Below, one piece after another: positions 42,352-50,458 of a DNA stretch of 64,000 bases. Made by a program: the position numbers and the translations under genes. This DNA is from Erwinia sp. SLM-02 (GTDB lineage Bacteria; Pseudomonadota; Gammaproteobacteria; Enterobacterales; Enterobacteriaceae): the NCBI RefSeq assembly GCF_037450285.1, contig NZ_JAQISN010000001.1:620001-684000 (forward strand), written 5' to 3'. Each line of letters opens with the position of its first letter. Position 1 is the first letter of the stretch. Under the pieces are notes generated by a model. That model worked only from the letters and a program-made list of their open reading frames with translations. It made no database searches and was not told the origin of the DNA.

Positions 42352-44016
42352 ATGATTCTGGAACAGATTGACGTTATGGGCTTTCGTGGCCTGAGTCGCC
42401 TGGTGCTACCTCTGGAACAGCATAATGTACTGATTGGCGAAAATGCCTGGGGTAAATCCAGCCTGCTGGACGTGCTGTCCCTGCTGCTGGCGCCGCAGCA
42501 GGAGCTGTATCAGTTTACGCCGCATGATTTCTATTATCCGCCGGGGGAGCAGCAAAGCCGCGAACAGCGTCTGTCCGCAATCTTCACCTGGCGTGAGGAG
42601 CAGGGAGACGTCGACTCCGGGCGCTATCAGCGTTTTTCTTCTTTATGGCGGAAGGGGGACGATCGTCTGCAACGCATCAGGCTGCGCGTGGAAGGGCGTT
42701 TGCAGGCGGATGAGCGCGTGCTGACGCGCCGCCAGTTTATCGATAGTGATGGACTACCGCTGCTGGAAGGCAGCGCCTGCAATGAACGGGTGAAATTACT
42801 TATAGAGCTGCACCCCGTGCTGCGCCTGCGGGATGCGCGTTTCAGCCGCCGCCTGCCGCGTGAAGCCCCCGCAGACGTGGGGGAGCGGCAGTTTGGCGAG
42901 CTGGTCAGTCAGATCGGTGAACTGACCCGCGACGTGGTTTCCCGGCCGCAGAATCTCACCGACAGCGCCCTGCAGCAGGGGCTGGGTACGCTCCAGCAGC
43001 TGCTGGAGCACTATTTTTCCTGGCAGCAATCCGTGGAGGAGGTGCCGCAAAAGCGAGCGCCTCACCACCACCGTGCGTCCCGGCTTGGCTGGCGCCATCT
43101 GGCCGAAATTAATCAGCTGATTACTGCCGCCGACAGCCGCAGTCGGCGGCTGATCCTGCTGCAGATGTTTGCGCAGCTGGTGCAGGTGCGCGGCGTACAG
43201 CAGCTTGCTCCGCAGGCGCGCCCCCTGCTGCTGCTGGAGGATCCTGAAACGCGGCTGCACCCGATTATGCTGGCGGTGGCGCAGGAGCTGCTGGCGGTGC
43301 TGCCGCTGCAGCAGATAGCAACCACGAATTCGGGTGAACTGCTGTCGCAGGTGCCGGTTGAACATATCTGCCGTCTGGTGCGCGACAGCGGACGAGTTGC
43401 CGCCTGGCGGCTGGGTGAGAGTGGGCTGAGTAGTGAAGACGCACGGCGTATTGCCTTTCATATCCGCCTCAACCGGCCTTCTGCGCTGTTTGCCCGCTGC
43501 TGGCTGCTGGTGGAAGGGGAAACCGAGGTCTGGGTGATGAATGAACTCGCGCGGCAGTGCCATTATCATTTTGCCGCTGAGGGGATCAAAGTCATCGAGT
43601 TTGCGCAGTCGGGGTTAAAACCGCTGATTAAGTTTGCCCGACGCATGGGCATTGAGTGGCATGTGCTGACCGACGGCGACGAGGCCGGTAAGAAATATGC
43701 CGCCACGGCACGCAGCCAGATATCGGCAGGTGAACCTGAAGCGAACTATCTGACCCAATTACCCGCACTGGATATGGAGCATTTCCTGTACAGGCAGGGA
43801 TTCTCGGCGGTATATCATCGTATCGCGCGTTTACCCGAAGGCGTGCCGATGAACCTGCGGCGGGTGATTGCCAAAGCCATTTCTCATTCGTCCAAGCCGG
43901 ACCTGGCGATTGCGGTGGCGGAAGAGGCTGCCGTTCGCGGCACGGAGGCTATCCCGCAGCTACTGCGCAGGATGTTTGCCCGCGTGCAGTGGCTGGCACG
44001 AGGGAAAGCGGACTGA
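42352..44016 (+). CDS. ybjD: ATP-dependent OLD-family nuclease YbjD
   Basis: YbjD belongs to the OLD (overcoming lysogenization defect) family: an SMC-like ABC ATPase domain plus a TOPRIM nuclease domain. The 554-residue protein has Walker A GENAWGKSSLLD at about residue 29, an ABC Walker B LLLLEDPETRLHP near 296, and TOPRIM motifs WLLVEGETEVWV and DGDEAGKKYA. The biological role in E. coli is not settled. It follows the divergent hcp regulatory region and is convergent with cspD. Confidence 0.92.
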   Translation: MILEQIDVMGFRGLSRLVLPLEQHNVLIGENAWGKSSLLDVLSLLLAPQQELYQFTPHDFYYPPGEQQSREQRLSAIFTWREEQGDVDSGRYQRFSSLWRKGDDRLQRIRLRVEGRLQADERVLTRRQFIDSDGLPLLEGSACNERVKLLIELHPVLRLRDARFSRRLPREAPADVGERQFGELVSQIGELTRDVVSRPQNLTDSALQQGLGTLQQLLEHYFSWQQSVEEVPQKRAPHHHRASRLGWRHLAEINQLITAADSRSRRLILLQMFAQLVQVRGVQQLAPQARPLLLLEDPETRLHPIMLAVAQELLAVLPLQQIATTNSGELLSQVPVEHICRLVRDSGRVAAWRLGESGLSSEDARRIAFHIRLNRPSALFARCWLLVEGETEVWVMNELARQCHYHFAAEGIKVIEFAQSGLKPLIKFARRMGIEWHVLTDGDEAGKKYAATARSQISAGEPEANYLTQLPALDMEHFLYRQGFSAVYHRIARLPEGVPMNLRRVIAKAISHSSKPDLAIAVAEEAAVRGTEAIPQLLRRMFARVQWLARGKAD

Positions 44017-44091
44017 AGGGAAAATGGGCCGGGGGTGGTTGAAAAAGCGATTGTCAGCCCAATATCCATACCGTTGTGCAGTCATCGCATA

Positions 44092-44120
44092 AAAATGCCA
44101 GCATCGCTGGCTGGCATTTT
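44092..44120. terminator. Bidirectional terminator between ybjD and cspD
   Basis: Eleven perfect pairs AAAATGCCAGC (44092-44102) and GCTGGCATTTT (44110-44120) with A-run before and T-run after, suited to both strands. It lies between convergent stops of ybjD (44016) and cspD (44153). Confidence 0.85.
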
Positions 44121-44152
44121 GTCGCAGGGTTGTACAGAATGAGTTAATCAGG

Positions 44153-44380
44153 TCAGGCGCTTACTGCGACTGCCGTTTCTACCGGAACGATCAGGCTGGC
44201 ATGATTGCCTTTGGGTCCCTGATGCACATCAAACTGGACTTGTTGCCCGGCTTTCAGCGTTCTGTATCCATCCATCTGAATCGTTGAGTAGTGTGCGAAG
44301 ATATCGTCGCCACCCCCTACCGGGCAGATGAAACCGAAGCCTTTGGCGTTATTAAACCATTTAACAGTACCCGTCTCCAT
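44153..44380 (-). CDS. cspD: Cold-shock-like protein CspD
   Basis: CspD binds single-stranded DNA and inhibits replication in stationary or slow growth. The 75-residue protein is a cold-shock domain with RNP1 NAKGFGFICP and RNP2 DIFAHYST, and the CspD-type C-terminal extension (IVPVETAVAVSA). The ATG at 44380 gives METGTVKWFNNAKG; an extension to 44404 is unlikely. It is divergent from clpS-clpA, as in E. coli, where ClpAP-related degradation and stationary-phase control have been described. Confidence 0.94.
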   Translation of the reverse strand: METGTVKWFNNAKGFGFICPVGGGDDIFAHYSTIQMDGYRTLKAGQQVQFDVHQGPKGNHASLIVPVETAVAVSA

Positions 44381-44704
44381 GCTTCTACATCCCTCGCAAG
44401 ACATTCAAAATTGGTGGGGAGAAATATCAGGCAATGCGCCCGATGGCTGTTTAAAACACATTCAGCCAGTTTGTGTACTGTAGAGAATTAGCCGGGCCGG
44501 TCAAGCAAACGAGCGGTGCACTCAGGGACAAAATCATCAAAATTTGAGGTAGTTAACGCTATTGCGAATTTTGTGATGAAGGTCGCGAATGTAACCTTTT
44601 GTTCACAATATCAACGATATCGCACAACATTTTGGTCGTGTTAAACATAACCTGAATAGTGTTAATCTGGCAGAAGTAAGCAATGTTGATCACACTGGAT
44701 ATGT
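44381..44704. other. Divergent promoter region of cspD and clpS
   Basis: About 320 bp, A/T-rich, with no gene. It must hold the promoters of cspD and clpSA. Likely features such as the clpS -10 region cannot be assigned with confidence. Confidence 0.4.
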
Positions 44705-45025
44705 ATGGGAAAGACTAACGACTGGCTTAATTTTGAACAGCTTGCGGATGACAAAGTTCGCGAGGAACTTAAGCCGCCCTCCATGTATAAGGTCATTCTG
44801 CACAATGATGACTATACGCCTATGGAATTTGTTATTGACGTACTGCAAAAGTTCTTTTCTTATGATGTTGAACGTGCAACGCAACTGATGCTTACGGTGC
44901 ATTACCAGGGGAAGGCTATTTGTGGCGTATTTACCGCCGAAGTTGCCGAAACCAAAGTGGTCCACGTGAACAAGTATGCCAGGGAAAACGAGCATCCGTT
45001 GCTATGTACGCTGGAAAAAGCCTGA
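44705..45025 (+). CDS. clpS: ClpAP adaptor protein ClpS
   Basis: ClpS recognises N-terminal Leu, Phe, Trp or Tyr (N-end-rule degrons) and delivers such proteins to ClpAP. The 106 residues align with E. coli ClpS: KPPSMYKVILHNDDYTPMEF (the HNDDYTPM segment lines the degron pocket), VHYQGKAICGVFTAEVAETK and the C-terminal NEHPLLCTLEKA. The ATG at 44705 lies one frame off an upstream ATG at 44701. It precedes clpA by 28 bp in one operon. Confidence 0.96.
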   Translation: MGKTNDWLNFEQLADDKVREELKPPSMYKVILHNDDYTPMEFVIDVLQKFFSYDVERATQLMLTVHYQGKAICGVFTAEVAETKVVHVNKYARENEHPLLCTLEKA

Positions 45026-45053
45026 ATAAGGCGATCTATTGGGGGAGGTGCCT

Positions 45054-47330
45054 ATGCTCAATCAAGAACTGGAACTCAGTTTAAATATGGCTTTCGCCAG
45101 AGCGCGCGAGCACCGACATGAGTTTATGACCGTCGAGCATTTGTTACTGGCGCTGCTCAGTAACCCGTCGGCCAGAGAGGCACTGGAAGCCTGCAGTGTG
45201 GATATCGTGGCGCTCCGTCAGGAGCTTGAAGCCTTTATCGAACAAACCACCCCGGTCCTGCCGGTCAGCGAAGAGGAGCGTGACACACAGCCTACGCTCA
45301 GCTTCCAGCGTGTACTGCAGCGTGCAGTATTCCACGTCCAGTCATCAGGCCGTAGCGAAGTGGCTGGCGCTAACGTACTGGTCGCGATTTTCAGCGAGCA
45401 GGAGTCGCAGGCAGCTTATCTGCTGCGCAAACATGAAGTCAGCCGCCTTGATGTGGTGAACTTCATCTCTCACGGCACGCGTAAAGATGAGCCAGGCCCG
45501 TCATCCAGCGCGGAAAATCCGGTTAACGAAGAGCAAGCAGGCGGGGAGGAACGTATGGAAAACTTCACCACCAACCTTAACCAGCTTGCCCGAGTCGGGG
45601 GGATCGATCCTCTGATCGGCCGCGATAAAGAGCTGGAGCGTGCTATCCAGGTACTGTGCCGCCGCCGCAAGAATAACCCGCTGCTGGTGGGTGAATCCGG
45701 CGTGGGTAAAACCGCGATCGCCGAAGGTCTGGCATGGCGTATCGTGCAGGGCGACGTGCCGGAAGTGATGAAAGAGTGCACCATCTATTCTCTGGATATC
45801 GGTTCACTGCTGGCCGGAACTAAATACCGTGGCGACTTTGAGAAGCGTTTTAAAGCGCTGCTCAAGCAGCTTGAACAGGACACCAGCAGCATTCTGTTTA
45901 TCGATGAAATCCATACCATCATCGGTGCAGGTGCGGCCTCCGGTGGCCAGGTTGATGCCGCAAACCTGATTAAACCGCTGTTATCAAGCGGCAAGATTCG
46001 GGTGATGGGGTCAACCACCTATCAGGAGTTCAGCAATATCTTTGAGAAGGATCGTGCGCTGGCGCGCCGCTTCCAGAAAATTGATATTACCGAGCCTACG
46101 GTGGAAGAGACGGTACAGATCCTTAACGGGCTGAAGCCGAAATACGAAGCGCACCACGATGTTCGCTACACGGCGAAAGCCGTGCGTGCGGCGGTGGAGC
46201 TGGCGGTGAAATATATCAACGACCGCCACCTGCCGGATAAAGCGATTGACGTGATTGATGAAGCCGGTGCGCGTGCGCGTCTGATGCCGGTGAGTAAACG
46301 CAAAAAAACCGTTAACGTCGCGGACATCGAAAGCGTGGTGGCACGTATTGCGCGTATTCCTGAGAAGAGCGTTTCTGCCAGCGATCGCGATTCGCTGAAA
46401 ACGCTGGGCGATCGCCTGAAAATGCTGGTGTTCGGGCAGGATAACGCCATTGAAGCGCTGACCGAGGCGATCAAGATGAGCCGTGCCGGTCTGGGGCAGG
46501 ATCGTAAACCGGTGGGGTCGTTCCTGTTTGCCGGGCCTACGGGCGTGGGCAAAACCGAAGTGACGGTTCAGCTGGCCCGTGCGCTGGGTATCGAACTGCT
46601 GCGCTTTGATATGTCCGAGTACATGGAACGCCACACCGTCAGTCGCCTGATTGGTGCGCCTCCGGGCTATGTCGGCTTCGATCAGGGCGGCCTGCTGACC
46701 GATGCGGTAATTAAGCATCCGCACGCTGTGGTGCTGCTGGATGAAATCGAGAAGGCTCACCCGGACGTCTTCAACCTGCTGCTGCAGGTGATGGACAACG
46801 GTATGCTGACCGATAATAACGGCCGCAAGGCGGACTTCCGCAACGTGGTGCTGGTGATGACCACTAACGCCGGGGTGCGGGAAACCGAACGTAAATCGAT
46901 CGGCCTGATCCAGCAGGATAACAGCACCGATGCGATGGAAGAGATCAAAAAGATCTTTACGCCGGAATTCCGCAACCGCCTTGATAATGTTATCTGGTTC
47001 AAACACCTCGATCGCGTGGTGATCCATCAGGTTGTCGATAAGTTTATCGTTGAGCTGCAGGCACAGCTGGATCCGAAAGGCGTATCGCTGGAAGTCAGCG
47101 ATGAAGCAAGGGAGTGGCTGGCGGATAAAGGCTATGACAAGGCGATGGGTGCCCGTCCAATGGCCCGTGCCGTTCAGGAGAACCTGAAGAAACCGCTGGC
47201 GAACGAGCTGCTGTTTGGCTCCCTGGTTGACGGGGGTTCCGTATCGGTTGGTCTGGACAAAGAGAAAAATCAGCTGACCTATCACTTCCTCAGCGCTGAG
47301 AAGCGTAAAGCGGAAGGGACCGTGCATTAA
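45054..47330 (+). CDS. clpA: ATP-dependent Clp protease ATPase subunit ClpA
   Basis: ClpA is the AAA+ unfoldase that feeds ClpP. The 758 residues comprise the N-domain (about 1-145), AAA1 with GESGVGKTAIAEG and DEIHTIIGAG, AAA2 with GPTGVGKTEVTVQLA and LLDEIEKAHPD, and the ClpP-binding IGL loop (KSIGLIQQDN). The ATG at 45054 is preceded by GGGGGAGG and matches the E. coli start (MLNQELELSLNMAF). An internal ATG at 45555 has its own Shine-Dalgarno. The gene is followed by an intrinsic terminator. Confidence 0.96.
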   Translation: MLNQELELSLNMAFARAREHRHEFMTVEHLLLALLSNPSAREALEACSVDIVALRQELEAFIEQTTPVLPVSEEERDTQPTLSFQRVLQRAVFHVQSSGRSEVAGANVLVAIFSEQESQAAYLLRKHEVSRLDVVNFISHGTRKDEPGPSSSAENPVNEEQAGGEERMENFTTNLNQLARVGGIDPLIGRDKELERAIQVLCRRRKNNPLLVGESGVGKTAIAEGLAWRIVQGDVPEVMKECTIYSLDIGSLLAGTKYRGDFEKRFKALLKQLEQDTSSILFIDEIHTIIGAGAASGGQVDAANLIKPLLSSGKIRVMGSTTYQEFSNIFEKDRALARRFQKIDITEPTVEETVQILNGLKPKYEAHHDVRYTAKAVRAAVELAVKYINDRHLPDKAIDVIDEAGARARLMPVSKRKKTVNVADIESVVARIARIPEKSVSASDRDSLKTLGDRLKMLVFGQDNAIEALTEAIKMSRAGLGQDRKPVGSFLFAGPTGVGKTEVTVQLARALGIELLRFDMSEYMERHTVSRLIGAPPGYVGFDQGGLLTDAVIKHPHAVVLLDEIEKAHPDVFNLLLQVMDNGMLTDNNGRKADFRNVVLVMTTNAGVRETERKSIGLIQQDNSTDAMEEIKKIFTPEFRNRLDNVIWFKHLDRVVIHQVVDKFIVELQAQLDPKGVSLEVSDEAREWLADKGYDKAMGARPMARAVQENLKKPLANELLFGSLVDGGSVSVGLDKEKNQLTYHFLSAEKRKAEGTVH
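45543..45557 (+). promoter_or_regulatory. Internal translation start within clpA
   Basis: GGGGAGGA (45543-45550) lies five bases upstream of an in-frame ATG at 45555 (codon 168, MENFTTNLNQ). E. coli clpA has a known internal start at codon 169 that yields a 65-kDa ClpA lacking the N-domain, unable to use ClpS. The same arrangement is visible here. Confidence 0.7.
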
Positions 47331-47347
47331 GGTTCAGCAGAAAAAAC

Positions 47348-47377
47348 AAAGGCCGGATAATTATCCGGCCTTTTTTT
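47348..47377 (+). terminator. Intrinsic terminator of clpSA
   Basis: A perfect 26-nt palindrome (AAAGGCCGGATAA and its complement) followed by a T-run, 17 bp after the clpA stop. It also faces the end of infA on the opposite strand. Confidence 0.88.
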
Positions 47378-47426
47378 ATGGTTGCTGCCAGGCATAACTC
47401 TGCGGGCAGGAACGGAATGGGGCTAA

Positions 47427-47645
47427 TCAGCGACTACGGAAGACAATGCGGCCTTTGCTCAGGTCGTACGGGGTCAGCTCTACAGTGACTTTGTCACCCG
47501 TCAGGATGCGGATATAGTTTTTGCGCATTTTACCGGAGATATGAGCGGTAACCACGTGACCGTTTTCCAATTCAACGCGGAACATGGTGTTAGGTAACGT
47601 ATCAAGTACGGTACCCTGCATTTCAATATTGTCTTCTTTGGCCAT
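47427..47645 (-). CDS. infA: Translation initiation factor IF-1
   Basis: IF-1 binds the ribosomal A site during initiation. The 72-residue protein is a single S1/OB-fold domain: KEDNIEMQGTVLDTLPNTMF, VELENGHVVTAHISGKMRKN, TPYDLSKGRIVFRSR. It is essentially identical to E. coli IF-1. The E. coli tRNA gene serW lies between clpA and infA, but no tRNA is present here. Confidence 0.97.
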   Translation of the reverse strand: MAKEDNIEMQGTVLDTLPNTMFRVELENGHVVTAHISGKMRKNYIRILTGDKVTVELTPYDLSKGRIVFRSR

Positions 47646-47991
47646 CGAATCCTCTAGGTGGACTACCTTAGTTTTGAACCGGCAAGATAATGCCGAATTT
47701 CACGTATTAAGTAAAGAATTGCAGATGATTTGATCACCCACATCAACTCCTCTCATGCCATTCGGGCACGGAAGCGTTACGAATAAGTCGTATTGAATAG
47801 CGTCTGCGTGGGGGAACAGCGGGCTAAGAATCTGTTTAAATCTGCTTTGTCGCACGATGAAAAACAGTTCTGACAGGTGCATTGAGATTCCCAGCCTGGG
47901 ATTCCGCATCACCATCTTGTACCGGTGAAAGGCGGACGACATACCAAACGCGGGCATTATACCACTGTTATCCGTGCGTTGCTGGAAAACA
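47646..47991 (-). other. infA-aat intergenic region
   Basis: About 350 bp separating aat from infA on the minus strand; in E. coli this holds the infA promoters. A minus-strand open frame across 47700-47957 has no recognisable protein features and is not called. A short inverted repeat (CATCTTGTACCGGTG) lies around 47912. No other element is apparent. Confidence 0.4.
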
Positions 47992-48696
47992 TTAACATCT
48001 ACGAGTAAAAAGCCTTTGAGGTCGCCAGCATTCGGTTAACAACGCACGCCGCGCGTAATCATCGACGTACTGCAAATAGCCGGCACGGGATATTTCCCGG
48101 GCGCCCAATGAGGCGGTATGGGGATTAAGCACCTGACAGTCAATTAATTGCCCGCCCTGCCGGGCAAACCAGCCGCTGAATACCAGCAGGGCCGTTTTGG
48201 ACGCGTTCTCGCTGCGGCTGAACATCGACTCGCCGCAAAAAATCTGCCCCAGCGCGAGGCCGTACATCCCGCCGACCAGCACATCGTCCTGCCAGACCTC
48301 AACCGAATGCGCGTGGCCCTGAGAATGCAAAGTTTGCCAGGCCTGGATCACTTCTGGCGTGATCCAGGTGCCTTCGTCGCGATCGGTCGCACAGCCCGCT
48401 ATGACCTCTGAAAAACAGTGATTAAGCGTAACGGAATAGGGGGATTTTTGATGGAAGCGCTTCATGCTGCGGCTGAGGTGGAATTCCTCCGGCGGCAGCA
48501 CCGCACGGGGATCGGGTGACCACCACAGAATCGGATCGCCCGGCGAAAACCACGGGAAAATCCCGTGATGATAGGCATTGAGCAGGCGGGCAGAACTGAG
48601 ATCGCCGCCCATTGCCAGGAGTCCGTTAGGTTCCCGCAGCGCCATGTCTGGCGGCGGGAAGTTTAACGAGTCGCGCGATAGCTGGATCAAACGCAT
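47992..48696 (-). CDS. aat: Leucyl/phenylalanyl-tRNA-protein transferase Aat
   Basis: Aat attaches Leu or Phe from aminoacyl-tRNA to proteins with N-terminal Lys or Arg, making ClpS/ClpAP substrates. The 234 residues contain FPPPDMALREPNGLLAMGGDLS, GIFPWFSPGDPILWWSPDPR, EGTWITPEVI, the HAHSVEVW segment and the catalytic-fold motif GGMYGLALGQIFCGESMFS. Located within two genes of clpS-clpA, its functional partners in the N-end rule. Confidence 0.95.
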   Translation of the reverse strand: MRLIQLSRDSLNFPPPDMALREPNGLLAMGGDLSSARLLNAYHHGIFPWFSPGDPILWWSPDPRAVLPPEEFHLSRSMKRFHQKSPYSVTLNHCFSEVIAGCATDRDEGTWITPEVIQAWQTLHSQGHAHSVEVWQDDVLVGGMYGLALGQIFCGESMFSRSENASKTALLVFSGWFARQGGQLIDCQVLNPHTASLGAREISRAGYLQYVDDYARRALLTECWRPQRLFTRRC

Positions 48697-48727
48697 GATG
48701 ATGTCCGCAGGGTTCTGGAGCTAAAGA

Positions 48728-50458
48728 CTATAGCGCAAAGCGTTGTAAAAATGTCCAGTAGCGGCCGCGGTCTGCCACTAATTGCTGATGATCGCCCTGC
48801 TCGATGATCCTGCCGTTGTCCATGACGCAGATCCGATCGAAGTTTGCCAGGCCGCGCAGGCGGTGGGTCACCATGATCAGGGTTTTACCCTGGGCAACCT
48901 TGCGCAGCAGCGCCAGTATTTGCTGCTCCGTTTCGGCATCCAGCCCTTCAGTCGGTTCATCCAGCAGCATCAGGTCGCCGTTGTGCAGCAGCGCGCGGGC
49001 CAGGCCCAGACGCCGTAGCTCACCGCCCGACAGCTGACGCCCCCCTTCACCGAGCCATGCATTCAGCCCCCGATCGTTTTCCAGCAGTTTCTCCAGCCCG
49101 ACCTGATGCAGCGCGTCACACAGCTGCTCGTCGCTGGATCCCGGCGCGGCAAGCAGCAGATTATCACGCAGCGTACTGGTGAACAGGTGAACGCGCTGTG
49201 TCACCACGCTGGTGCGGCTACGCAGGTCGGCTTCACCCCAGGCGGGCAGTGGAACGCCATTGAGTAATATTTCGCCCTGCTGCGGATCCCAGGTGCGGGT
49301 TAACAGCTGCAGCAGCGTGGATTTACCGCAGCCGGTACGGCCCAGCAGGGCGATGTGCTCGCCGGCGGCGATGTTGAGAGAAACGCCGTCCAACGCCAGC
49401 GGATCGCGGCTGGCATAGCGGAAGCTGACGTCCTGCAGAGTGACCGCCGCGCCGCGAGCATTTTGCGTCGCGGTGGCGGAAAAGGTCACCGCCGGTGCCT
49501 GTTCGATAATTTGCGTGACCCGCTGTGCGGAGGCGATAACATGGCCAAGGTGCTGGAAGGCGGTTCCCACCGGGCCCAGCGCCTCAAAGGCGGCCAGCGT
49601 ACAGAAGACAAACAGGGCAATGTAAGCACCCGGATGAGGATCGCCACCAATACCGGCCGCGCTCAGCCACAGCATCAGGGTAACGGCAATGCCGCCCATC
49701 AGCATCACCAGCGCCTGCGACAGGCCGGTCAGACTTGCCTGGCGCAGCTGCACGTCAAGCCACCGGCGTTCCGTGCCGTCCAACGCGCTGCGGAACTGGC
49801 CGGCAGCGCCGTACAGCCTCAGCTCGGACTGTCCCTGTAACCATCGCGTCAGGCCGCTACGATACTGCCCGCGTAAGCGGGTCAGATCTGCGCCAACAGG
49901 CAACCCGGCGCGATAAAATACCGGGGGAAGCAGCAGCAGGGTGAACAGCATCAGCACGGCGAGGGTGAGCGCCAGGCCAACATCCAGCCAGCTCAAACCA
50001 ACCGTCACCACGGCAATGACCACCAGCGCACCCACCAGCGGGGATATCACCCGCAGATAGAGGTGGTCAAGGGTATCCACATCGGCGACCAGGCGATTGA
50101 GCAACTCTCCCTGACGGAAACGGGCAATGCCGGCGGGGGAGAGGGGTAGCAGCTTACTGAAGGTAAATACGCGCAGATGCTGCAGAACGCGGAAGGTGCC
50201 GTCGTGGCTGACCAGGCGCTCAACGTAGCGTGCGACGGTGCGGGTGATTGCAGCACCGCGCACGCCGGCCGCCGGCAGCATGTAGTTAAAGCTGTAGATA
50301 CCCGCCACGCCCGCCAGCGAGGTGGCAGCAAGGAACCAGCCCGACAGCGTTAGTAAGCCGATACTGGCCAACAGCGTAACGGCGGCCAGCAGCATGCCAA
50401 ACAGCAGGCGCCAGATATGGCGACGATAAAGCTTCAAAAAGGGCAGCAGAGTTTTCAT
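48728..50458 (-). CDS. cydC: Heterodimeric ABC exporter subunit CydC
   Basis: CydC with CydD forms an inner-membrane ABC exporter of cysteine/glutathione needed for assembly of cytochrome bd. The 576 residues have an N-terminal six-helix membrane domain (about 1-320) and a nucleotide-binding domain with Walker A LLGRTGCGKSTL, signature LSGGELRR and Walker B MLLDEPTEGLD. Its start overlaps the cydD stop by four bases (50455-50458), indicating coupling. Confidence 0.95.
   Translation of the reverse strand: MKTLLPFLKLYRRHIWRLLFGMLLAAVTLLASIGLLTLSGWFLAATSLAGVAGIYSFNYMLPAAGVRGAAITRTVARYVERLVSHDGTFRVLQHLRVFTFSKLLPLSPAGIARFRQGELLNRLVADVDTLDHLYLRVISPLVGALVVIAVVTVGLSWLDVGLALTLAVLMLFTLLLLPPVFYRAGLPVGADLTRLRGQYRSGLTRWLQGQSELRLYGAAGQFRSALDGTERRWLDVQLRQASLTGLSQALVMLMGGIAVTLMLWLSAAGIGGDPHPGAYIALFVFCTLAAFEALGPVGTAFQHLGHVIASAQRVTQIIEQAPAVTFSATATQNARGAAVTLQDVSFRYASRDPLALDGVSLNIAAGEHIALLGRTGCGKSTLLQLLTRTWDPQQGEILLNGVPLPAWGEADLRSRTSVVTQRVHLFTSTLRDNLLLAAPGSSDEQLCDALHQVGLEKLLENDRGLNAWLGEGGRQLSGGELRRLGLARALLHNGDLMLLDEPTEGLDAETEQQILALLRKVAQGKTLIMVTHRLRGLANFDRICVMDNGRIIEQGDHQQLVADRGRYWTFLQRFAL

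Noticed and set aside
44560..44600. CRP-like site upstream of clpS
   Set aside because: TGTGA is present but the second half matches only three of five bases, too weak to call.
47331..47426. tRNA-Ser (serW) expected from E. coli synteny
   Set aside because: No acceptor stem, T-loop (GGTTCGAATCC) or cloverleaf can be found in the gap.
47700..47957. Minus-strand frame of 85 codons between infA and aat
   Set aside because: It covers the presumed infA promoter region, has mixed codon character and no similarity I can recognise.
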